A stretch of 64,000 nucleotides of DNA from Gammaproteobacteria bacterium (GTDB taxonomy: Bacteria > Pseudomonadota > Gammaproteobacteria > Ga0077536): the NCBI GenBank assembly GCA_016209015.1, contig JACQWY010000003.1, forward strand, positions 155,899 through 219,898. The letters are read 5' to 3'. The translations under genes were made by a program, and so were the position numbers. The notes beneath the pieces were generated by a model that saw only the letters and a list, made by a program, of their open reading frames with translations, searched no databases and was not told the origin of the DNA. Positions 18,275 to 31,066 of this stretch are shown here, piece after piece; within the stretch, counting starts at the first letter, position 1, and every line of letters starts with the position of its first letter.

Positions 18275-18445
18275 GTGACCTCGCGTCTGCTGTGATTTCC
18301 CGTCGCGATCCCGCACCGCGCGCGTGCCGGTGCACCGTGGCCCCGTGCATTATGAACCAGTTGAGTGCAGAGCCTTCAGCGCCACGCGTGGCCGCCGGCG
18401 TCGCTCGAAAATCGGGTAAGCTAGGTTCGTCACCGTATGGACACC

Positions 18446-18606
18446 GGAACGCGCGTGGCGCGTTCCCGAGGCGTTGGACCGGTGCGGTGCTGCCGGCGAC
18501 ACGACGAGGTGTCGTCGCGAACGAGGGCGCGCAACGAACCGGGGGGCGCGCCGGGCGGAAACCCGCTTCTTGCCGACCGCACTCCGGGGATCCGGGATGG
18601 ATTCCG
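18446..18606 (+). repeat. Hairpin array in the aceE leader, possible decayed MITE
   Basis: Upstream of aceE lie consecutive hairpins: GGAACGCGC/GCGCGTTCC (18446-18466), CGACAC/GTGTCG (18497-18514) and GGCGCGC/GCGCGCC (18526-18552), then CGGG/CCCG. The following stretch CGCTTCTTGCCGACCG (18564-18579) is identical to the fourth hairpin arm of the 163-bp mobile element, and the similarity continues with A-to-G and T-to-C changes to about 18606. It may be an old copy that has drifted to high GC. Part of it lies in the 5' leader of aceE. Confidence 0.45.
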
Positions 18607-18638
18607 CGAAGTTTGCCCAACACGAGAACTGGAGCGTC

Positions 18639-21287
<2,649 letters not shown>

Positions 21288-21303
21288 AAGGGCACGAAGA
21301 GAC

Positions 21304-22983
21304 ATGAGCGGACAGGCGGAAGTGGAAGTGCGGGTACCGGACATCGGCGATTTCGACGCGGTCGACGTCATCGAGATCCTCGTCAAACCCGGCGACGAGG
21401 TGAACGCGGAAGACCCGCTGATCACGCTCGAGAGCGACAAGGCGACGATGGACATCCCGGCGCCGCAGGCCGGCCGCATCGTCTCCTTGAAAGTGCAGCT
21501 CGGCGACAAGATCGGTGAGGGCGCGGTGATCGCGGTGATCGAACCGGCGGGCGGCGCACCGGCGACGCCGGCTCCGGCGACGCCGGCTCCGGCGACGCCG
21601 GCTCCGGCGGCGCCCGCTCCGGCGCCGGCTCCGGCGCCGCGTCCGCAGCCGACGGCTGCCGCGCCGGTTGCAGCGCCGGCAGCGACCCCGGCTCAGCACC
21701 CGAAGCCCGCAGCACCCGCCACCGGCGGCACGAAGCAGATCGTGGTGCCCGACATCGGCGATTTCTCCGCCGTCGACGTCATCGAAATCCTGGTCAAGCC
21801 CGGCGACGTCGTGAGCGAGGAAACACCGCTCGTCACGCTCGAGAGCGACAAGGCGACGATGGACATCCCCTCGCCCGTCGCCGGCGAGATCCTGTCGATT
21901 TCCGTGAAGCTCGGCGACAAGGTGTCGGAGGGCACGGTGCTCGCGGAAGTGCGCACAGCAGCCCCCGCGGCTCAGCCCGCGCCCGCCGCGGCGCCCGCTA
22001 CCCCGGCGCCGCAGCCGGCGGCCCCTGCGCCCGGGCCGGCCGCCGCCGCGCCGGTGGCGAGTGACGCGGAGGCCCCGCGCGCCGCACACAATTACGCCTC
22101 GCCCGCCATGCGCAAATTCGCGCGCGAGCTCGGCGTCGATCTGCGCGAGGTGAAGGGCACGGGCCGCAAGGGCCGCATCGCGAAGGACGACGTCGCGGCC
22201 TATGTAAAAGGCGCGCTGCAGAAGCGTGCGGCGGCGAGCGTCGGCCCGGCGATCCCGGAGCTGCCCGCAATCGATTTCTCGAAGTACGGTCCGATCGAGA
22301 CGAAGCCGCTGTCGAAGATCCGCCGCTCGACCGGCCTCGCGATGCATCGCTCCTGGGTCTCGATCCCCCACGTCACGCAGTTCGACGAAGCCGACATCAC
22401 CGAGCTCGAGGCCTTCCGCAAGTCGAAGATCGAGGACGCCCAGCGCCAGGGCGTGAAGCTCACGCTCGTCGCGTTCCTGTTGAAAGCCGTGACGGTCGTG
22501 CTGAACCGCTTCCCGGACTTCAATGCCTCGCTCGGCCCGGACGGCACGGCGCTCGTGTACAAGAACTATTTCCACGTCGGCGTCGCCGTGAACACCGAGC
22601 GCGGCCTGCTCGTGCCGGTCGTACGCGACGTCGACAAGAAGGGCCTGTTCGAAATCGCGCGCGAAGTCCGGGATCTCAGCCACAAGGCGCGCGACGCGAA
22701 GCTCACGCCGGGCGAGATGCAGGGCGGCTCGTTCACCGTCTCGAGCCTCGGCGGCATCAGCGGCACGGGCTTCACGCCGATCATCAACATGCCCGAGGTC
22801 GCGATCCTCGGGGTCTCGCCGGCCGCGATGAAGCCCGTGTATCGCGAGGGCGAGTTCAAGCCCCGGCTCATCCTGCCCTACGCGCTCTCCTACGATCACC
22901 GCGTGATCGACGGCGTCGCCGCCGCGGAATTCACGCGCTACCTCAGCATCGTGCTGAGCGACATCCGGCACATCCTCCTGTGA
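21304..22983 (+). CDS. aceF: Pyruvate dehydrogenase E2, dihydrolipoyl acetyltransferase
   Basis: The 559-residue core of the pyruvate dehydrogenase complex. Two lipoyl domains occupy about residues 5-80 and 150-220, each with the lipoylated Lys in ESDKATMDIP. They are joined by Ala/Pro-rich linkers. A peripheral-subunit-binding domain (YASPAMRKFARELGVDL, GRKGRIAKDDV) lies near residues 265-300, followed by the catalytic domain ending in SYDHRVIDG, which carries the catalytic His and Asp. E. coli has three lipoyl domains; two is usual in many other proteobacteria. Translation is probably coupled to aceE. Confidence 0.97.
   Translation: MSGQAEVEVRVPDIGDFDAVDVIEILVKPGDEVNAEDPLITLESDKATMDIPAPQAGRIVSLKVQLGDKIGEGAVIAVIEPAGGAPATPAPATPAPATPAPAAPAPAPAPAPRPQPTAAAPVAAPAATPAQHPKPAAPATGGTKQIVVPDIGDFSAVDVIEILVKPGDVVSEETPLVTLESDKATMDIPSPVAGEILSISVKLGDKVSEGTVLAEVRTAAPAAQPAPAAAPATPAPQPAAPAPGPAAAAPVASDAEAPRAAHNYASPAMRKFARELGVDLREVKGTGRKGRIAKDDVAAYVKGALQKRAAASVGPAIPELPAIDFSKYGPIETKPLSKIRRSTGLAMHRSWVSIPHVTQFDEADITELEAFRKSKIEDAQRQGVKLTLVAFLLKAVTVVLNRFPDFNASLGPDGTALVYKNYFHVGVAVNTERGLLVPVVRDVDKKGLFEIAREVRDLSHKARDAKLTPGEMQGGSFTVSSLGGISGTGFTPIINMPEVAILGVSPAAMKPVYREGEFKPRLILPYALSYDHRVIDGVAAAEFTRYLSIVLSDIRHILL
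21559..21620 (+). repeat. 15-bp tandem repeat in the aceF linker
   Basis: Just over three near-exact copies of a 15-bp unit encoding PATPA form the first interdomain linker of E2. Such Ala/Pro linkers give the lipoyl arm its reach, and repeat number can vary by slippage. It is part of the gene, not a mobile element. Confidence 0.85.
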
Positions 22984-23026
22984 TCGCGTCCGGGAAGAGG
23001 CGCGCGCTTCTTCCCGGCACCGCCGT

Positions 23027-23488
23027 GTGAGCCTGCGACCGCCGAAAGCCCGCTTCTCGATCTGCGTGATCGCCGACGACGCGAACCGTCTGCTGTTCCT
23101 GAAGCGCGCGCCGCATTTGAAGCTCGGCCCCGGACAATGGGGCTTTCCTGCCGGGCACATCGAAGACGGCGAGTCGCCGACGGCCTGCGCCCTGCGTGAA
23201 ATGGACGAAGAGATCGGCACGGCGCGCGAGCTCGAGTTCGTGCGCGCGCTCGGCCCGGTGCGCGACACCTGGTTCGGCGGACAGTACGAGGTCCATCTCT
23301 TCCACTACCGCTGGCGCGGCGGCAGCATCGAGCTCAACGACGAGCACACCACGTTCGCCTGGATCGCGCCCGCGGAGTATGCCGGACTCGAGGTCATGGC
23401 CGGCATCGACGAAGACCTGCTGCTGCTCGAGGTGTGGCCTTACGAGGTGTTGAATCCCGCGCGCCTGCCGCCGTCGCTGCGGCGCTGA
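23027..23488 (+). CDS. Nudix hydrolase
   Basis: A 153-residue Nudix protein. The full Nudix box is present as GHIEDGESPTACALREMDEE followed by IG, with all Glu ligands for Mg. It hydrolyses a nucleoside diphosphate linked to another moiety; the substrate cannot be read. The likely start is GTG 23027, 43 bases after aceF, so it may be part of that operon. PGQWGFPAGH before the box is the usual lead strand. Confidence 0.88.
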   Translation: MSLRPPKARFSICVIADDANRLLFLKRAPHLKLGPGQWGFPAGHIEDGESPTACALREMDEEIGTARELEFVRALGPVRDTWFGGQYEVHLFHYRWRGGSIELNDEHTTFAWIAPAEYAGLEVMAGIDEDLLLLEVWPYEVLNPARLPPSLRR

Positions 23489-23588
23489 ACGTCGCGCCGG
23501 AATGGCTCGCATGGCGCAACGCTGCGGGCCTCTTTAGAATCCCCGCTCGATTGTCCCCCCCAAGCGCCCGAGTCCAGGAGACACGCGC

Positions 23589-24758
23589 ATGACCCCAGCG
23601 ATCGACGCCTTGTTCCGCTCCGCCATCGAAGCCGGGGAAGTGCCCGGGGCCGTCGCGGCCGTCGCCACCGACCGCGGTCTCCTCTACGAAGGCGCTTTCG
23701 GCCAGTGCGACCGCGAAGCGGGCACGCCGATGCGGCTCGACACGCAGTTCCGCATCGCGTCCATGACGAAGGCCGTGACCTCGGTCGCCGCGATGCAGCT
23801 CGTCGAACAGGGCCGGCTCGGTCTCGACATGCCGGTGGAGGCGATCATGCCGGAGTTCGGCGAGCTCGAGGTGCTCGTCGGCTTCTACGGCGACACACCG
23901 GCGCTGCGCAAGCCGGCGCGGCCCGCGACCATCCGCGAGCTCATGACGCATACCGCCGGGCTCGCTTACGAGTTCTGGAATGCGCCGATGCTGAAGTACC
24001 TGACGGTCACCGGCACGCCGAGCATGCTCGCGGCGCGCAATGCCTCGCTGACGACGCCGCTCTGCTTCGATCCGGGCTCGTGCTGGAACTACGGGATCCA
24101 CACCGACTGGCTCGGCCGCGCCGTCGAGACGGTGAGCGGCCAGACGCTCGACGCCTACCTGCAGGAATGGATCCTCGAACCGCTCGGCATGCGCCAGACG
24201 ACGTTCGCGCCGGACGACGCCCAGCGCGCGCGCCTCACGCCGATCTACGGCCGGACCCCGGACGGCGGCCTCGCGCGCGTCGAATTCGACTGGCCGACGG
24301 AGCGCGATTTCTGGAACGGCGGCCACGGGCTCCACTGCGAAGCCGGCGACTACGTGCGCTTCCTGCGCATGTTCCTGAACGGCGGTTCGCTCGATGGCGT
24401 GCGCGTGCTGGAGCGCGAGACCGTCACCGAGATGTGCCGCAATCACATCGGCGATCTGTGGGTCACCTGCCTGCCGGCGACGCTGCCCGCGTATTCGCTC
24501 GATGCCGAGTTCTTCCCCGGTGAGCCGAAGAAGCACGGCCTCGGCTTCATGATCAACTGCAATGCCATCCCCGGCATGCGCGCCGCGGGCAGTCAGGCCT
24601 GGGCCGGCATCTTCAACAGCTACTACTGGTTCGATCCGGCCTCGAAGCTCTGCGCGGTGCTCATGCTCCAGACGCTGCCGTTCGCGGACGGCCCGTCGAT
24701 CACGCTGTTCGAGCGCTTCGAACGCGCGGTCTACGCGAGCTTCGGCCGCGCGACGTGA
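23589..24758 (+). CDS. Serine hydrolase of the beta-lactamase/esterase (class C) family
   Basis: A 389-residue protein of the EstB-like group (COG1680). The nucleophile motif SMTK is at residues 58-61 in FRIASMTKAVTS, and WNYGIHTDWLG provides the Tyr equivalent of the second motif. HGLHCEAGDYVRFLRMFLNGG is a typical C-terminal block. There is no signal peptide, so a cytoplasmic esterase is more likely than a true beta-lactamase. The following alpha/beta hydrolase starts inside its stop codon (GTGA overlap), so they are co-translated. Confidence 0.85.
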   Translation: MTPAIDALFRSAIEAGEVPGAVAAVATDRGLLYEGAFGQCDREAGTPMRLDTQFRIASMTKAVTSVAAMQLVEQGRLGLDMPVEAIMPEFGELEVLVGFYGDTPALRKPARPATIRELMTHTAGLAYEFWNAPMLKYLTVTGTPSMLAARNASLTTPLCFDPGSCWNYGIHTDWLGRAVETVSGQTLDAYLQEWILEPLGMRQTTFAPDDAQRARLTPIYGRTPDGGLARVEFDWPTERDFWNGGHGLHCEAGDYVRFLRMFLNGGSLDGVRVLERETVTEMCRNHIGDLWVTCLPATLPAYSLDAEFFPGEPKKHGLGFMINCNAIPGMRAAGSQAWAGIFNSYYWFDPASKLCAVLMLQTLPFADGPSITLFERFERAVYASFGRAT

Positions 24759-25537
24759 GCCCGCTCGAGCTCCACGCGGAGATCACGGGCGAGGGACCGC
24801 CGGTCGTCATCCTGCACGGCCTGTTCGGCTCGAGCCGCAACTGGGCCGGCGTCGCGCGCAGCCTCGCGCCGCGCCATCGGGTCTGGGCGCTCGATGCGCG
24901 CAATCACGGTCAGTCGCCGCACTCGTCCGCCATGGACTACCGCGTGATGGCGGCCGACGTCGCACGTTTCCTCGAGCGTCATTCCCTGCAGGGCGTGACG
25001 CTCGTCGGCCACAGCATGGGCGGCAAGACGGCGATGACGCTCGCGCTCCTCGACGATACGCGTCTCGCCCGCCTCATCGTCGTCGACATCGCGCCGCTCG
25101 CGTATGACGACGAGCACACGGCGATCGTCGACGCGATGCTCGGCCTGCCGCTCACCGAAGTGAAACGCCGCGGCGATGCCGACCGGCTGCTCGCGGCGGC
25201 CGTGCCCGATCCGGAAATCCGCCTCTTCCTGCTGCAGAACCTGCGCTTCGAGCACGGCACGACGACCTGGCGCCTGAACCTGCCGGCGCTCCGCGCCGGC
25301 ATGAAGAACCTCGTCGGCGAGCTGCCGGTCGCACCCGACGCGCGCTCCGGCAAGCCCGCGTACTTCATCCGCGGCGGTCGCTCGACGCGCGTCGCGGACG
25401 GCGCGCCCGCAGCCTCGATCGCGCCGCACTTTCCGCGCGCCGCGCTGCTCACGATCCCCGAGGCCGGTCACTGGCCGCACGCCGAGCAGCCGGCCGCGTT
25501 CATGGCGCTGCTCGACGAGATCCTGGCCGGTCCCTGA
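24755..25537 (+). CDS. Alpha/beta hydrolase (YbfF-like esterase)
   Basis: A 260-residue alpha/beta hydrolase. The oxyanion segment VILHGLFGSSRNW and DARNHGQSPHS match the YbfF/ABHD11 group; the nucleophile elbow is GHSMGG, and the catalytic His lies in EAGHWPHAE. YbfF-type enzymes act on acyl-CoA or thioesters. The start is a GTG overlapping the previous stop. No export signal. Confidence 0.87.
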   Translation: MSPLELHAEITGEGPPVVILHGLFGSSRNWAGVARSLAPRHRVWALDARNHGQSPHSSAMDYRVMAADVARFLERHSLQGVTLVGHSMGGKTAMTLALLDDTRLARLIVVDIAPLAYDDEHTAIVDAMLGLPLTEVKRRGDADRLLAAAVPDPEIRLFLLQNLRFEHGTTTWRLNLPALRAGMKNLVGELPVAPDARSGKPAYFIRGGRSTRVADGAPAASIAPHFPRAALLTIPEAGHWPHAEQPAAFMALLDEILAGP

Positions 25538-25612
25538 GCGCCCGGCTCCCTGGACGGGCCCCCTTGCCGCAGGGCACAATGCGGCCCCGCTTTTCCGCAC
25601 AGAAACCAGCAC

Positions 25613-26827
<1,215 letters not shown>

Positions 26828-27039
26828 CCGCGGCGGCGGCGGGGCCGGGCTCCGCCGCCGTCACACTTCCTTGCACTTGCCTTCCCGTACCGTGAAGGCA
26901 ATCACGGTCGCTCGCCGCTGCCTGTGCGCAACGTCACAGGCGCCTACAGCCGCTTTCTCGCGCCTCACGCTAACCTGAATTCCGTGAGCCGTCGCCCATA
27001 CGGCGCGCCGGCCCGCTACGCCAATTCAGGAAGTGGAGC

Positions 27040-29448
27040 ATGGCAGAGACCCTCGAGCGGCTCGGATCGCGCATTGCGGATCACCGGGGGACGGAACGGT
27101 CGGACGGCGACTCTCCTCTCGGCCTCGAGAGCTGGTATGCGCGCCGCTATGCCCTGTACTGGTCCGTCGTCAATCTCGCCACGCTCATCCTTCTCGCGAC
27201 CCTCGTCCAGCACGCCGTCCCGCCGCGCACGCTCGCCGCTTGGGGCGTCTTCGTCGCGCTGAACGCGCTCGCCTATCCCGCGCTCGCCCGCCTCACGCCG
27301 TCCGCGACCGGCCGGCATGCCGCGGCGAGTCACGCGCTGCAGGTCGGCCTCGCCGCGGTATTCGGCGCAGCCTGGGGTTCCGCCGCGATGCTCTTCGCGC
27401 CCTCGCTCGCGACCGACACGTTGAGCGCGCTCGCGCTGCTCTGTGTACTCGTCGCGTTCGCCGCGATCCCGGTGTTCAGCGTCTACCGCTACGCCTTTGC
27501 GGCGTTCCTCGTCGCCTTCGGCCTGCCGCTCTGCTATGCGCTGTTCGGGGACGCGGGGGATGCGGGCGCGGCGCTCGCGGTCGTCGTGCTCGCACTGCTC
27601 GCGCTCGCTGCGGGTGCGTTCGAGCGGATGCTGGTGCGGCCGCTGCGGGCGCTGCGGCGGCTCGTCGGCGCGCTCGAAGGCGCCGGCATCCGGCCGGAGG
27701 ACGCCGCGGCGCTCGACGCCGATTTCGCGCGCCGCGCGGATGCGCACGCCGCGGCGCTCGAGAGCTGGTTGCGCGATCAGGCCGCAGATCGCCAGGCGCT
27801 CCACGATCTGCCCGAAGCGCTCGTGCGCACCGATGCGCGCGGTCTCGTCGAATACATGAATCCGGCGGCCGAGATTCTGACCGGCCTCTCGCTGCGCAAT
27901 GCCCGCGGCGAGCCGCTGGAGCGCGTCGTGCGCCTGCAGTCGCCCGGCGAGACCTCGCTGACGCGCCGGCTGATGGAATGCTGTGCGCGCGGCGGCAGCG
28001 CGCAGGCGGGCGACGTCGCGCCCGTGCTCGTGAAGGCCGACGGCACGCAGTGTGCGGTCGAGGTTCTCGTCGCGCCGCTGCGCGGCGAGCATCCGGGCCT
28101 CCTGTGCGCGTTCCACGACGCGACGGCGCGGCGCCGCAAGGAAGAGGCCGCGCAATTGCTCGCGACGCACGATCCGCTGACCGGGCTCGCGAACCGCTTC
28201 GAGTTCGCCGCCGCGCTGAAGAAGCTCGTCGCCGATCCGGAGGCCGCGCCCGGGACCCGCCATGCCGTGTGCCTGTTCGATCTCGATCAGTTCATCCAGC
28301 TCAACGACACGTTCGGCAGCGCCGCGGGCGACGCCGCGCTCGAGCACGTCGCCGAGCTCCTGAAGCGCAAGGTGCGCGGTGTCGATCTGCTCGCCCGCAC
28401 CGGCGACGACGAGTTCGGGGTCCTGCTCTACGGTTGCACGCTCGAGAAAGCGCGCACGCTCGCCGAGGGTCTGTGCCGGCAGATCGCCGGGCAGCCGCTC
28501 GTGTGGCGCGACACCGAGCTGACGATGCGCGCGAGCGCGGGCGTCGTCGAAGTGAGCCCGCTGACGTCGCGCCTCACCGACATCCTCGGCGCCGTCGAGA
28601 GCGCCTGCGCCGCGGCCCATCGCGCCGGTGGCAACCAGGTGCAGATCTTCGGCGCGGACGACGAATTCATGCGCGGACGCAACGAGCGGCACACGCGCGT
28701 GCGGCTCGTGCAGAGCGCGCTCGAGGACGAGAACTTCGAGCTCCTGTTCCAGGCCGCCGCACCGCTGAGCGGCGGCGCGCCCGGCGGACGTTACGGCGAG
28801 CTGCTGCTGCGCCTGCGGCTCTCGAACGGCGATCTGCTCAGGCCCGCGGAATTCCTGCCCGTCGCCGAACGCTATCATCTGCTGCCTGACATCGACCGCT
28901 GGGTCCTGAAGTCGGCGCTGCAGGCGATGCACTGGGGCGATCCGACGCTCGCCGGGTCGGACGTCGTCGCCTTCAACGTTTCCGCGCAGACCGTGCGCGA
29001 CGAGTCGTTCGTCGATTTCGTGCGCGCGTCGGCCGAGGAGTTCGGGGTGGCGGGCGAACGTCTGTGCTTCGAGATCGCGGAAGACGAGCTCCAGGCCGGC
29101 GCCGCGCGCGCCTTCTATTTCGTCGCCCGGCTCACGGATTTCGGCTGTCAGGTCGCGCTCGACGATTTCGGCGCCGGCGCGAGCTCGTTTCAGCTCCTGA
29201 AGCGCATGCACGTCGATTACGTGAAGCTCGGTCCCGAGCTCGTGCACAACCTCGCGCAGAACGCCGTCGACTACGAGATCGCGCTCGGCATCTGCCGCAT
29301 CGCAAAGCAATTGCGCGTGCGCGTGATCGCGGAAGGCGTGAACAACGACGCGACGCGCAAGGCGCTCGCCGGCCTCGGCATCGATCTCGTGCAGGGCCAT
29401 CTCTTTAAACGGCCGGAGCCGCTGCTGTTCAATCCGAAGCTGAGCTGA
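27040..29448 (+). CDS. Membrane PAS-GGDEF-EAL protein (c-di-GMP turnover)
   Basis: An 802-residue inner-membrane signalling protein. Residues 1-200 have an acidic start and about five or six membrane segments; a short cytoplasmic helix and a PAS-like domain (VRTDARGLVEYMNPAAEILTG) follow to about residue 365. The GGDEF domain has GDDEF instead of GGDEF, so cyclase activity is doubtful, but RGVD five residues before it keeps the RxxD inhibitory site. The EAL domain reads ELL at the signature but keeps the other catalytic positions: N in FNVSAQ, E in CFEIAED, DDFGAG, K in YVKLG, E in IAEGV and Q in QGHLF. It is more likely a phosphodiesterase. Its end overlaps hvfC on the other strand by 20 bases. 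Confidence 0.88.
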   Translation: MAETLERLGSRIADHRGTERSDGDSPLGLESWYARRYALYWSVVNLATLILLATLVQHAVPPRTLAAWGVFVALNALAYPALARLTPSATGRHAAASHALQVGLAAVFGAAWGSAAMLFAPSLATDTLSALALLCVLVAFAAIPVFSVYRYAFAAFLVAFGLPLCYALFGDAGDAGAALAVVVLALLALAAGAFERMLVRPLRALRRLVGALEGAGIRPEDAAALDADFARRADAHAAALESWLRDQAADRQALHDLPEALVRTDARGLVEYMNPAAEILTGLSLRNARGEPLERVVRLQSPGETSLTRRLMECCARGGSAQAGDVAPVLVKADGTQCAVEVLVAPLRGEHPGLLCAFHDATARRRKEEAAQLLATHDPLTGLANRFEFAAALKKLVADPEAAPGTRHAVCLFDLDQFIQLNDTFGSAAGDAALEHVAELLKRKVRGVDLLARTGDDEFGVLLYGCTLEKARTLAEGLCRQIAGQPLVWRDTELTMRASAGVVEVSPLTSRLTDILGAVESACAAAHRAGGNQVQIFGADDEFMRGRNERHTRVRLVQSALEDENFELLFQAAAPLSGGAPGGRYGELLLRLRLSNGDLLRPAEFLPVAERYHLLPDIDRWVLKSALQAMHWGDPTLAGSDVVAFNVSAQTVRDESFVDFVRASAEEFGVAGERLCFEIAEDELQAGAARAFYFVARLTDFGCQVALDDFGAGASSFQLLKRMHVDYVKLGPELVHNLAQNAVDYEIALGICRIAKQLRVRVIAEGVNNDATRKALAGLGIDLVQGHLFKRPEPLLFNPKLS

Positions 29449-30217
29449 GCCGTCTGGCCCCGAGCAGCACTTCGCCCTTCAGCAGGTCATCCAGCATCGC
29501 CGCACCCGCGGCGGCGAGCGTGGCCGGATCCGCGCCGAGCTCTCTCGCCACCTCTGCCACGAGCGCGCTCCCCGCGCGCTCCGGCGCCGTCGCGACGAGC
29601 TCGACGAGCCGTGCGGTGGCCGGCGTCAGCGTCATGAACGTCACGGCGTCGCTGCGCGTGCGCAGGACCGCGAGATACGTCGGCGTCTCCGGCGCGGTCT
29701 CCGGAACGTGCCCGGGACCGAGGCGATGCACGGGCCAGCGATACGCGCCCAAGCGCACGGTCGGATTCAGGACCGGCGCGCCACGCTCGCAATCGACGTC
29801 AGCGTCGATCGCAATCCCCTCGAGCTCGCTCTCGTCGAACGAGACCTCGAGCTCGAGCCACTCGTACGTCACGAGCTCGGCGAACCACGGCGGCAGATCC
29901 GCCGTCCCGCGCGCGGCGAGCCACCGCGCGAACTCCTGCGGCAGGCGCGGGAACGACACCGTCGTCGCGCGATGCTCGCGCAGCCAGTCCTCGAGCAGCA
30001 CGTGCCAGCGCGTCTCGCCGAGCAGCGCGCGCGCGACGGGATAGCAGTTCGACATGAAGGATTCGACGTTGTCGAACACGAGCTCGCGATAGACCGCGAG
30101 GCGGCGCGGTTCGACGCCGGCAGGCGCCGGCGCACTCCGCGGATCGCGCACCCAGGCCGCGAAACCGGCCTGGATCGCGGCGTAGTCGTCGGGCGCCTCA
30201 GGCACGCCGCTTCGCAT
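29429..30217 (-). CDS. hvfC: HvfC/BufC-type partner of the RiPP metallo-oxidase (DUF2063)
   Basis: A 262-residue protein of the DUF2063 family. The N-terminal domain has the typical RRLAVYRELVFDNVESFMSNCYPVARALLG followed by WHVLLEDWLREH, and the C-terminal half carries YEWLELEVSFDESE and a winged-helix-like end. In described systems DUF2063 proteins are the obligate partners of DUF692 enzymes that modify cysteines of a precursor peptide into copper-binding oxazolone/thioamide groups. The start at ATG 30217 overlaps the end of hvfB; GTG 30205 is also possible. It is the last gene of hvfA-hvfB-hvfC. Confidence 0.85.
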   Translation of the reverse strand: MRSGVPEAPDDYAAIQAGFAAWVRDPRSAPAPAGVEPRRLAVYRELVFDNVESFMSNCYPVARALLGETRWHVLLEDWLREHRATTVSFPRLPQEFARWLAARGTADLPPWFAELVTYEWLELEVSFDESELEGIAIDADVDCERGAPVLNPTVRLGAYRWPVHRLGPGHVPETAPETPTYLAVLRTRSDAVTFMTLTPATARLVELVATAPERAGSALVAEVARELGADPATLAAAGAAMLDDLLKGEVLLGARRLSSASD

Positions 30218-31046
30218 TCCGCTCGTTGCCCGCGGCCTGCGCCGCACCGATGCGCTCCACTTCGTCGAGCAGTACGCCGAGCGGCGGCAGATTGAAATCA
30301 CGCTCGAGCAGCGTCGGGAACACGCCGAGCCGTGCGTAAGCCTCGTCGAGCAGCGCCCACACCGGATCGACGATCGGCGCGCCGTGCGTGTCGATCAGCA
30401 GATCGGGCGCGCGAACGTGATGCCCGGCGATGTGCGCATAGGTGATGCGCTCGGCGGGCAGACCGCAGAGATAGTCGAGCGCGTCGTAGCCGTGGTTCAC
30501 GCTGTTGACGTAGATGTTGTTCACGTCGATGAGCAGATCGCAGTCGGCTTGTGCGATCACGGCGCCGATGAACTCGAGCTCGCTCATCTCCGCACCCGGC
30601 GCGCAGTAGTAGGAGATGTTCTCTATCGCGATGCGCTGACCGAGCACGTCCTGCACCTGCCGGATGCGCGCCGCGACGTGCTTCACCGCGCCCGCCGTGA
30701 ACGGCATCGGCAACAGTTCGTAGAGCTGGCCCTCGTCCGCGCAATAGCTGAGGTGATCGCTGAAGCAGCAGATGCGGTAGTCGACGAGGAAGGATTTGAG
30801 GCGTGCGAGCCAGGCGGTATCGAGCGGCGCCTGGCCGCCGAGGTTCGTGCCGAGCCCGTGCGCGACGAGCGGGACGCGCTCGGCGACGGCCGCGAGACTG
30901 CGCCGGGAGCGACCGCCGAGGCCGGCCCAGTTCTCCGGCGCGAGCTCCATGAAATCGATCGCCGCGGGCCAGGCGGCCGCGAGCTCCTCGAGATGGGGCC
31001 GGCGCAGGCCGAGCCCCTTGCCGTGGACGGGAAACCGGGCCGCCAT
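30198..31046 (-). CDS. hvfB: HvfB/BufB-type multinuclear iron enzyme (DUF692)
   Basis: A 282-residue TIM-barrel protein of the DUF692 family. Likely iron ligands lie in the conserved segments AHGLGTNLGG, CFSDHLSYC, AIENISYY, LIDVNNIYVN, AHIAGHH and DTHGAPIVDP. Characterised members (MbnB, HvfB) use a multinuclear iron centre and O2 to turn peptide cysteines into oxazolone plus thioamide. Here the substrate should be the adjacent HvfA peptide with its two EGKCGG motifs. The ATG at 31046 is used; hvfA ends 20 bases upstream. Confidence 0.9.
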   Translation of the reverse strand: MAARFPVHGKGLGLRRPHLEELAAAWPAAIDFMELAPENWAGLGGRSRRSLAAVAERVPLVAHGLGTNLGGQAPLDTAWLARLKSFLVDYRICCFSDHLSYCADEGQLYELLPMPFTAGAVKHVAARIRQVQDVLGQRIAIENISYYCAPGAEMSELEFIGAVIAQADCDLLIDVNNIYVNSVNHGYDALDYLCGLPAERITYAHIAGHHVRAPDLLIDTHGAPIVDPVWALLDEAYARLGVFPTLLERDFNLPPLGVLLDEVERIGAAQAAGNERNAKRRA

Positions 31047-31066
31047 GGGCCGCGTCGCCGGGGAGC

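Noticed and set aside
21559..21620. Possible CRISPR-like or VNTR array
   Set aside because: The 15-bp repeats are codons of the Ala/Pro linker of E2, without spacers.
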